NCBI GenBank assembly: GCA_947044365.1
Contig: OX345638.1
Span: forward strand, 4,325,201 to 4,389,200
Reading direction: 5' to 3'
DNA length: 64,000 bases
Origin: Petrosia ficiformis
Taxonomy: Eukaryota; Porifera; Demospongiae; Haplosclerida; Petrosiidae
Numbering within the stretch: the first letter of the stretch is position 1; every line of letters starts with the position of its first letter. Both the position numbers and the translations under genes were made by a program. This document shows positions 56,041-64,000 of the stretch, piece after piece. The notes beneath the pieces are model-generated. The model was not told where the DNA came from, made no database searches, and saw only the letters and a program-made list of their open reading frames with translations.

Positions 56041-56875
56041 ATACCGTGTTTACAATACAACGCATTGACATGACACAAGGAAGTGTAAGGCTTTTCGTCA
56101 TTGTGTGGACCAGCCTTAAGTCAAGCATGTACAGTGACCTATAACCATATGCTTACTCTAATACAGCCTACATGTATATTATACAATATTATACACTATT
56201 TCATGTATACCGTGTTTACAATACAACGCATTGAACTGACACAAAGAAACATAAGGCTTTGCATCATTGTGTGGACCAGCCTTAAGTCAAGCATGTACAG
56301 TGACCTATAACCATATGCTTACTCTAATACAGCCTACATGTATATTATACAATATTATACACTATTTCATGTATACCGTGTTTACAATACAACGCATTGA
56401 ACTGACACAAAGAAACATAAGGCTTTGCATCATTGTGTGGACCAGCCTTAAGTCAAGCATGTACAGTGACCTATAACCATATGCTTACTCTAATACAGCC
56501 TACATGTATATTATACAATATTATACACTATTTCATGTATACCGTGTTTACAATACAACGCATTGAACTGACACAAAGAAACATAAGGCTTTGCATCATT
56601 GTGTGGACCAGCCTTAAGTCAAGCATGTACAGTGACCTATAACCATATGCTTACTCTAATACAGCCTACATGTATATTATACAATATTATACACTATTTC
56701 ATGTATACCGTGTTTACAATACAACGCATTGAACTGACACAAAGAAGTGTAAGGCTTTGCATCATTGTGTGGACCAGCCTTAAGTCATGCATGTACAGTG
56801 ACCTATAACCATATGCTTACTCTAATACAGCCTACATGTACATGTATATTATACAATATTATACACTATTTCATG
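56041..56875. repeat. 166-bp tandem repeat, five units, in CEP295(D) intron
   Basis: Units TACCGTGTTTACAATACAAC ... GTGTGGACCAGCCTTAAGTC ... TTATACACTATTTCATGTA repeat with a 166-bp period and near identity. Each carries the same 69-codon open frame, an artefact of the repeat. Copy A has one unit. Confidence 0.95.
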
Positions 56876-57552
56876 TATCTAATTTCTATGTATGTGCGAA
56901 TTTGTTTCAATAATGTAATAACTCGTACTAATGCTGTTTTATTACTAAAACGATAATGAATACCTCTGTTGAGCTGTCAGTAGAAGACGTAACTCTTGTA
57001 ATCTTTGTTCTTCCTAAAATATACATATACATGTATACACATGAATTTCAATTGATTGTAAAAACATGATCTTCCACATGTCTATAGCCTGCCTTCAGAA
57101 ACGATAAAAGACCACATCATTCATGAATAAATAATTACTGAAAAAATTTTCTTCCCCACTTCACATGCCTTAGGCCTCATTTAATATTGATTTCTGGGTA
57201 GAGCACTAGTATATGTATATGTACAGTACCAGACTTTATTAAGTTTACATACTATGATGACAGCTACACTTTAATAAGGTGATAGTCAACTGTAAGTGAT
57301 AGTACAGTACTAAAGTGTAATACTGTGTAGTACATTAAAAGTACAGTGTACTTCAATCACCCTCCTTGCTAGAGTTTTGCCCTCCCTTGGAATCTGTTTG
57401 CCAATATGCACACTATGATAACCCTGTAGCTCCCCCCCTCCAAAGTCTTTCAAAATCCTGTTTTGCCCCCCCCCCTTGACAAATTTTCTAAATGAAAGCC
57501 TGCTATGATAGTACATAAATTTAATATTATAATACATAATAAAAATATATAT

Positions 57553-57872
57553 ATACCATATAGCTAAAAACTTTTGGAGGGCAGAAATTTTGGCGAATTT
57601 GATCTAAGACACCAAAATTTAACTCTCCAATATTATTATTATTGCAAAGTTAATTTTAATTAATGTGGCACGTGTGATCTCGACGAGAAAGATGGCTGTA
57701 TTTTATTAAGGTATTTCAATAGAACTGCCGATCTTCCCGACCCAGAAGGTCCTTTAAAAAAGATCTAAGTCGCCAGACAAAAAGTCCAATCGCCAATGTT
57801 TCTGTTGCAAAACTTGCACTAAAGGTAATTCGCCAATGTTTTACTACTCTAAAATTTCTAGCTATACGGTAT
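57553..57872. mobile_element. Foldback MITE with TACCATATAGCTA / TAGCTATACGGTA ends
   Basis: Inverted ends flank an AT-rich body with repeated (T/C)GCCAATGTTT or GGCGAATTTG words. It is present in copy D only; the equivalent copy A intron (8900-8960) lacks it. Its ends resemble those of the nested element at 549-822. Confidence 0.65.
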
Positions 57873-58637
57873 AATGTATATACATAATTACACACACATA
57901 ATTAGACATTGTACATACCTGTCCAATATCAATAGCATCTCTGTGTCCTTGACCAATATAACTATACCGAGTTATTAGCTCTTGTTCCAAACGATGTAGC
58001 TCATCCTGATGGCTTTTAGCAATTTGTTCCTTTATTAAAAGTCACATGATTATCACATGCTACAAAAGTGTTTCATTATGAAACAGAGAAGGTTTCGCAT
58101 GTGTCACTGCATGTCAATGTGGAATTTAGTATTATAGGGGTATATTATATGATGAGTAAACTTTAGTCAACATTTAATAATTAATATACTCCATAATATT
58201 CATCAAATTCCCATGATGAACAGTGACATGTGCACAACCTTGTCTGATCATGAAATTCATACCTGAAGATACTTTTCCAGTACTTTCCTCTCTTCTTCTC
58301 GTTTTCGTTGAACATTCTCTCGTACTTGACGTGCAAATTCCTTTTCTTGTTCTCGTACCTAACAAACACATGGTACTTACCAATATACAATACATACACA
58401 TGTACATGTAGTAAGGCAGTTTCTATATGTAACGTTCACTACCATAGTCAGGGTATGGAAACATTGACCCAACTCCTGGACATTTTGACCTATTTTCATC
58501 ACTCTTGTCCTGCTCCCCATATACTTTGTATACAGTTCAGTTTCAATTTACCAGACATTCACTAGATTTATCGGACAATGTCCTAATGACTGGCTGTTTC
58601 CACACCACTGTATATAGTAATAAATCCCGCACCCCAC

Positions 58638-58900
58638 TAGTCTGGTACCCGCCTCTTCACATAGAGGAGGAAGGGTCTGGTGACATACGTAGGGTAATGT
58701 TATACACATGTATGTAGCAAAATTCCTGCTACATTGTTATATATTGTAATTATGTAGGCATGATTAGCATTCCTACACAAAAAGATGGCAAAATATATAC
58801 ATAGTTGATTCTCCCTTAATTGTATTCCATTTACACAAGCGTTGTTTCCGTATGTCACCCGACCTTTCTTCCTATATGCAAAGGGGCGGATACCAGACTA
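58638..58900. mobile_element. MULE-like MITE (263 bp) with exact 9-bp TSD
   Basis: The ends are TAGTCTGGTACCCGCCTCTT and GGGGCGGATACCAGACTA, with internal complementary GTCTGGTGACATACG / CGTATGTCACCCGAC. GCACCCCAC is repeated at 58629-58637 and 58901-58909. It lies in CEP295(D) intron 2. Confidence 0.9.
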
Positions 58901-59190
58901 GCACCCCACTCAATATAAATAGTAACAATCATACACAATCCTTACAGCTATATGACATAATACAGTGACTGGTTACATAAACAAGTATGAACACATACTT
59001 GTAGAAGTCTTGTTCTTCGTTTTTCTTCCCTCCTTTTTTGAATCAAAGCAGCCTAGATTAGATTATATATACATGTATAGTCATATATAGAGATACATGA
59101 GAATAGTGACACTAACAAGAAATGTCATACCTGTTCGTTTGGACTAAGTTTGACGTATCTACGTGCTGGTACAGTGCTAGAGGTAGACAT

Positions 59191-59299
59191 ACTTTCTGTT
59201 GCTTTATTCAAACTCCTGCCATTGCGGCCATTTTAAAAATAATAATATAATTAATTATTTAATAATAATTGTAATTAATTATTAATAATTAATCAAAAA
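59191..59299. promoter_or_regulatory. Bidirectional promoter, CEP295(D) / gene X(D)
   Basis: 109 bp between opposite start codons, nearly all A/T, homologous to 9398-9524. Confidence 0.55.
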
Positions 59300-59472
59300 A
59301 TGGTAAGGGACTTAGTAGTGTATTTCATTATTCAATACTATGTAATTACAAACACAGGCAGAGAAGAAAAAACTGAATCATTTTCTCTCTGAACTATTGC
59401 AAGTTGGGTGTGTAAAGGTACGTATGTATGCTACGTATGTACATACATAATTATTATAATGTACATGTGACA

Positions 59473-59684
59473 TAGTCTTGGTACCGCCCTCTTTGCATAG
59501 AAAGCTAGAGGAAGGGGTCTGGCATTGCACGCATCATAGAGTTGTCTCAAAAGAATTTAATCTTAATTACTGTTTATACACAATACACAGTGACATGCGG
59601 TTTCCCCAAAATGGGGAAAGGAGTATGCTGCTTGCGATACCAGACCCCTTCCTCTCTATACAAAAGGGGCAGGTACCAAGACTA
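59473..59684. mobile_element. MULE-like MITE in X(D), same site as 9639-9841
   Basis: TAGTCTTGGTACCGCCCTC and GGGGCAGGTACCAAGACTA ends; left flank CATGTGACA. The right flank has been lost together with the adjoining intron and the start of exon 3. Confidence 0.75.
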
Positions 59685-59849
59685 CATTTACGAGGAAGAG
59701 AAGAAATGATTTGTAGTATAATAAATGAACCAACCATACCAATTCTATTATCAGCCAGTAATTCACCAGCCAGTTCATTTGGAAGATATGGACAAGAACC
59801 TTTACCAAAAGATTCGTATGTCTATAAATACACTTATGACTAAAGTCTG

Positions 59850-60110
59850 TTCACATTCACGATGTCCTCAAAATTAAGATGTGATGACTTTATATGTAAT
59901 AGCTTAATGTCATAAGGTTAATACATGATTATACTGTAACTCAATAACTTATATGTACTATAGTATATAGTTTAATGTCATAAGGTTAATACATGATTAT
60001 ACTGTAACTCAATAACTTATATGTACTATAGTATATAGTTTAATGTCATAAGGTTAATACATGATTATACTGTAACTCAATAATGAAGCAATGGATTGGA
60101 ATTTGACACA
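59850..60110. repeat. ~63-bp tandem repeat in X(D) intron 3
   Basis: Three units of AATGTCATAAGGTTAATACA, TGATTATACTGTAACTCAAT, AACTTATATGTACTATAG. Copy C has one unit (28590-28640). Confidence 0.85.
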
Positions 60111-60145
60111 CACAAAAGAATGGGAAGGACTATTTAGATTATTAG

Positions 60146-60345
60146 TGTTGTTTTAGTTTGACAAAAATTATAGTATGTGGTTTTCTAAAGGTCATTCATT
60201 TGCTTACTAAAAACGTTTTAGTTTAGTTATATTCATTGGCTTGTATTTTGATTCTATTTTAATTTAATTAACTAAATGTCATAATGTCTTACTAAAAGGG
60301 GTTTTAGTTTTAGTTATAGTTATAGTTAACTAAAACAACACTATT
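60146..60345. mobile_element. MITE of the TAGTGTTG family in X(D) intron 3
   Basis: TAGTGTTGTTTTAGTTTGAC at the left and GTTAACTAAAACAACACTA at the right; internally shortened relative to copy B. Confidence 0.65.
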
Positions 60346-60765
60346 CTTTAACTGTTAGAATGTGATTCAAAAGTATTTTGGGATCCCATAAAGTTACAGG
60401 GATCACCACAGTGAACTGCTGACTGTGGTACTATTGGATATGTACGGACTATGGAGTACTTCATTCTGTGTAGTATCAGAATCTTCACTTGACAATAAAT
60501 ATTATTATAATCACTTGCTATGATTATTGTTGTCTAGTTAGTATACATTCTAGTGTAGTGATAAATAAAGTTATAGAATTCCTTTTTACACATTAGAACA
60601 TCACTCATGATGAGTCGGAATCAACAACGAAGGTATATACATGTATGTCACATGACTGTTACATGATACTCTTATGATTATTAATTTTAGACTCAGTGGA
60701 TATGGATTTATTAATGTAGGACTTCCTCCAGCTAGTCCCAGTGAAACTGAACAGGATTTTGTAAG

Positions 60766-60893
60766 ATGGATGGATGGGTGGATGGATGGATGGATGGATG
60801 GATGGATGAATGGATAGATGGATGGATGGAAGGATGGATGGATGGATGGATGGATGGATGAATGAATGAATGGATGGATAGATGGATGGATGG
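60766..60893. repeat. (ATGG)n, short allele, X(D) intron 5
   Basis: About 128 bp of GGATGGATGGAT directly after the donor; the copy B allele is about 490 bp. Confidence 0.95.
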
Positions 60894-61774
60894 ATAAGAT
60901 AGATAAATAGAAAGACAGAAATATAATCTCTTTATTTTCAATAGTCCTTCCCTTTACCAAACATATCCATCTAAGCATGATACATTTATTTGTTATTCAT
61001 GCATCTATTTATTTAATTATTCATACATATACGTATCTATCAGGAAGAAGATTATACTATGTTCCTCATTGCTGGTTATGCACGATATAATTGTCCATAT
61101 GTATGGATTCGCTCTAATCATGACAGATTAGTGCGTTTCTCTAGTGAAGATACCTCAGAGAAAGATTTTCCATTGCAACTAAAAACAACATCAGCATGGA
61201 AAGATAAAAGTAAGATTTAAAATCAGTATAGTTAAAATTTCATTGTCTTGTTGTGTGATATTGAAAATTATCTTTTCTTTATTATTTCTAGATATTCCAC
61301 CTTGGGAAATCATAGCTGAACTGGTAACCATTTGCACAACACCTTCTCCTCCAAACCCATTTGCTGTAGATTTTGACTATTTTGCTTCTCTACCACTTCC
61401 TGAGAAGTTTTTGGCCTCGGGAGCCATGGTTTCTTTTTTGAAGAAAGTGCTAGTCAGTCGAAGTCATTCTTATGACAAGAGAGGTATGTGTAAGTATTTA
61501 TGACAAAGGGTCTTGAATAAAAAAAAAACAATATTTAAGCAATACCCCTTTAAAATCTTCCAGTGTATAGGCAAATTCATATTGCTAAGTGCTTTATAAT
61601 TATACACAGAATGTTTTAGCCTGGATGTTCTTATGTCATGAAGAAGGCTTTTGGCCCAAACTTTTGTTTAAAAACTTATTTCTTATGTGTATATAAGCAA
61701 TAAAACAATAGAGAGTATGTTTGCTCATTCTGTTTCGGTTCCTGTATATGAATGGCAGGTGAATTTATAAATTG

Positions 61775-62306
61775 GTGTTGCTTTAGTTAACTATAACTAT
61801 AACTAAAACCCCTTTTAGTAAGGTGTTGTGACTTTTAATTAACTAAACTATAACTAAATGACAAGTCTACTGAACTAATCAAAAATTAAAATTGGGCACT
61901 TTTGGTTAGTTAACTAAAACTAAAACCCTTTTAGTAAACCTAATATTATTTTTGTTAATCAATTACATGTGTAACTACATGTATGACTAAATGATTAACT
62001 ATCGTATAGCGGGTTTATTTCGAGGGGGAAAACTTTCGTGGTTTGGACATCAGCAAATGTTTCGCCGGTAAACTATCGCGAATATGCTCTGTGCCATGAC
62101 TCACGGTAACCACACCCACTAGTCTAATAATTCATTCACACATTAACACGTTGGTTAACCACACCCATCAAACGTGAATCGCGAAACTTTTCCCCCTCAA
62201 AACAAACCTGCTATATGGTATAACTATAACTAAAATTGTGATAGCTAGACATACTATAACTATAGCCAAAAGTGGTCAGCATTGTCATACTAAAACAACA
62301 CTAGTA
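61775..62306. mobile_element. TAGTGTTG-type MITE with nested foldback MITE, X(D) intron 7
   Basis: The left end here reads TTGGTGTTGCTTTAGTTAAC (one base worn), the right end ACTAAAACAACACTA. A nested CGTATAGCGGG...CTGCTATATGG element lies at about 61998-62222, as in copy A. A and D share the nested insertion; B lacks it. Confidence 0.7.
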
Positions 62307-62367
62307 TAGATGTTTGAAAAAGACCCTTTTGAAAATCCAACCACATTTGTGTGTGTTTATGATAGTG

Positions 62368-62660
62368 ATTTCATAATTATTGTATTAAATCCAAACTATT
62401 CTTCTTCTATCCCCCACCCATCTTTAGTATGTAATGACCTTCAACATATTTCATAATTATTGTATTAACTATTCCTCTTCTATCCCCCCACCCACCTTTA
62501 GTACGTAATGACCTTCAACATATTTCATAATTATTGTATTAACTATTCCTCTTCTATCCCCCCACCCATCTTTAGTACGTAATGAACTTCAACATATTTC
62601 ATAATTATTGTATTAAATCCAAACTATTCCTCTTCTATCCCCCACCCCTGCCTTTAGTAT
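62368..62660 (+). repeat. ~75-81-bp tandem repeat duplicating the exon 8 acceptor (X(D))
   Basis: Four units, each with TTCATAATTATTGTATTAA, a pyrimidine tract, CTTTAG and TA(T/C)GTAATGA(C/A)CTTCAACAT, precede the true acceptor at 62657. Confidence 0.85.
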
Positions 62661-63554
62661 GTAATGACCTTCAACATATTTCAGAAATACATTTTCATGC
62701 TCTCAACTCACTTATGAAGGAGGGACAACTAAGCTCTGTTCCTACTCCCTCTCAAGACGCAAGAGTTCCTGTGGAACAGATTCATCCACAAAGTCCTTTG
62801 ATAAAACCTCATCCCACTTAACGACCATTATCTATGTGTTTGATATTGATGCTTTCTGTCATTATGGGGTCCTGTTTATTGCAGCTACCATACATTTAAG
62901 ACATGTTGTTTTCTACTTTCTACTTACGTAAACTTTATTGTTTCATAAATTATGTTTTCTACTTGTTCATGTGTTTGATTCTATAATCATGTCATACAAC
63001 AAGGCATGATGCGAAATAGTCTATATGACTGTTAAGTTACACACACATGTATGTATGTATTTTTGAATCATCTGATGATAAAACCATAGTTTGAAAACAG
63101 AAGGCCAGACTCGTGAGCACCTCTGTTACAACTGGCTCCTCCACATTCTGTTCCAGTTATTCACTGGTCAAATGATGGTTAAACTATTAATAACTCGAAA
63201 GAGAACATTTGAGTGAGAAGAACTGGGTTTGCATGTAGAAGAGAATTTGATATGTTCCTCAGAAGGTATGTATTATATAATAATTCTTATTTGCTATTTA
63301 TTTTGCAAGACATATTTCATAATCAAATCACTGACCATATATGCTTGACAAATGCCAAGAAGCATCAAGTAACCATGAAACCCTGTGCACCCACTATAGT
63401 GAAAATTAATGATGTATCTTTGTACTAAAACATAATAATAACTGTACTTTTCACTAATAACATAATTATATATAATTATATTTTTATAAAAATGAATTAT
63501 AAATTGTCTGGTGGTCACCCTATTGGTGATTGTCATGATGATATTAATAAACTG

Positions 63555-63650
63555 CTAGTGGAATCTTGTTGCCCTATCGTGAGGTACAGAATAGTCAATA
63601 TCAGGACCAATGGCAACAATACTTTTAGGATTTATTTGAATGTGGCTTGC
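63555..63650 (-). pseudogene. Glutathionyl-hydroquinone reductase, copy D: last exon
   Basis: The exon reads ASHIQINPKSIVAIGPDIDY then SVPHDRATRFH and stop, 32 codons, with the AG acceptor at 63651-63652. The conserved Gly of NPKG is Ser here. A remnant of the preceding exon (AGATTCCATAATGAACATCA) lies near 63803-63823 but breaks off at an unrelated sequence, so this copy is truncated or continues beyond the window. Confidence 0.75.
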
Positions 63651-63867
63651 CTGAAAATAAAATAATAAATTGATATAATTGTCCTAGTAATGTACATCAC
63701 AGTTCAAAGGTCAAGCTACACGTAAGAATTAAATGTTTCTTTTTGTATAAGTCTGTGATATTGTTAACCACTTGTGGAAATTACAGTCCATACTTGATAG
63801 TGATGTTCATTATGGAATCTACTTCAGAATTCTGAGTGATGCTGATCACCAAATATATTTTTAGCAC

Positions 63868-63920
63868 GTACTAATTTTAGTGATTCTTACGTCAGTCACT
63901 AAAATCACTAAAATTAGTAC
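63868..63920. repeat. Perfect 18-bp-arm hairpin
   Basis: GTACTAATTTTAGTGATT at 63868-63885 and its exact complement AATCACTAAAATTAGTAC at 63903-63920 surround CTTACGTCAGTCACTAA. It may be a tiny foldback element. Confidence 0.7.
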
Positions 63921-63930
63921 ACACAATTAA

Positions 63931-64000
63931 TTAACCCTTAGAGCACTGAGCTTCCTTTTTTTAAATTTTTCCAATTGCCAACACTGGCAACTCTGCATAT
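63931..64000 (+). mobile_element. Start of a TTAA-bounded element, cut by the window edge
   Basis: TTAACCCTTAGAGCACTGA matches the start at 17948 (TTAACCCTTGGAGCACTGA). It then diverges. Confidence 0.4.

Larger units (their letters stand above)
55577..59190 (-). pseudogene. CEP295: CEP295-like, copy D: 5' exons intact, exon 7 broken
   Basis: The exons are 59190-59131 (MSTSSTVPARRYVKLSPNEQ), 59052-58999 (AALIQKRREEKRRTRLLQ), 58358-58263 (VREQEKEFARQVRENVQRKR, EEERKVLEKYLQ), 58029-57919 (EQELITRYSYIGQGHRDAID), 57013-56964, 55798-55759 and about 55710-55577. LSPNEQ ... R(K/R)LQ-VREQE-x-AxQ(I/V)RE..KxR is the N-terminal signature of CEP295. Phases hold through 55759. The next exon has one extra base (CCAATTGG where copy A has CAATTGG), shifting the frame, and its donor GT is changed to CT (ATTACTAATGG). 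No later exons are found in this copy; SINEs and repeats follow. The intact exon 1-3 block shows what copy A has lost. Confidence 0.8.
59300..62821 (+). pseudogene. Gene X, copy D: exon 3 start and acceptor deleted
   Basis: The exons are 59300-59302 (ATG), 59358-59417 (AEKKKLNHFLSELLQVGCVK), a truncated exon 3 ending at 59815, 60597-60632, 60691-60760, 61044-61209, 61292-61483 and 62658-62821 (stop). Exons 4-8 keep phase and differ from copy B by scattered mostly conservative codons (NHDRLVRFSSED, SRSHSYDKR). The first 23 bases of exon 3 and its acceptor are gone: the MULE-like MITE (59473-59684) abuts CATTTACGAGG directly. Four spurious copies of the exon 8 acceptor precede the true one. Intron 6 is 82 bp, the likely original size. 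Function unknown. Confidence 0.65.

Noticed and set aside
56101..56956. Five copies of a 69-codon open frame as a repeat protein
   Set aside because: The 166-bp period is not a multiple of three, so frames cannot be joined; each is a chance frame of a satellite unit inside a CEP295 intron.

Overview
The window looks like nuclear DNA of an animal, most probably a demosponge (Amphimedon-like). It is AT-rich, with short 50-100 bp GT-AG introns and endless TACATGTA-type palindromic microsatellites. It carries a NACHT-LRR receptor whose N-terminus bears a 2A peptide (an arrangement reported for sponges and sea urchins) and a centriolar CEP295-like gene. Species assignment is inference; no marker gene is present. 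Nothing is prokaryotic: genes are split, and there are no operons or ribosome-binding sites.

Region 1 (1-21,800) and the right edge (53,800-64,000) hold copies of one duplicated unit. Each unit has a CEP295-like gene (minus), head-to-head with an unrecognised 280-codon gene (plus, here called gene X), which runs tail-to-tail into a glutathionyl-hydroquinone reductase gene (GHR, Xi-class GST, minus). The layout is X(A) 3' end - GHR(A) - CEP295(A) - X(B) - GHR(B), and far right CEP295(D) - X(D) - GHR(D). A fourth 5' fragment, X(C), lies at 27.8-30.1 kb. The copies are decayed in complementary ways: lost exons, lost splice sites and single-base frameshifts. They also differ in MITE and minisatellite content. 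No copy in the window is complete.

Region 2 (22,063-25,895) is a NACHT-LRR (NLR) innate-immunity type gene, divergent from GHR(B). It shows a hydrophobic N-terminus ending in the 2A motif GDIELNPGP, a death-fold-like exon, a NACHT ATPase and LRRs. Two oddities affect its reading frame: a choice of acceptor sites before the NACHT exon and an in-frame TAA between NACHT and LRR.

Region 3 (26-36 kb and 44-53 kb) is repeat-rich. It contains hAT-type MITEs with exact 8-bp target duplications, MULE-like foldback elements with 9-bp duplications, satellites, a hAT transposase relic, an acetyl-CoA carboxylase exon relic and a small three-exon gene (151 aa). It also has three copies of a type-I hammerhead ribozyme with covarying stem I, and a decayed fourth.

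Region 4 (37,147-43,727) is a complete EnSpm/CACTA DNA transposon. It has a 16-bp perfect terminal inverted repeat, a TTA target duplication and subterminal repeats. Two divergent multi-exon genes share a 225-bp promoter: an 8-exon, 902-aa Tnp2-type transposase and a 5-exon, 352-aa accessory protein. Both keep frame across all the splice junctions I propose, so the element may be recently active.
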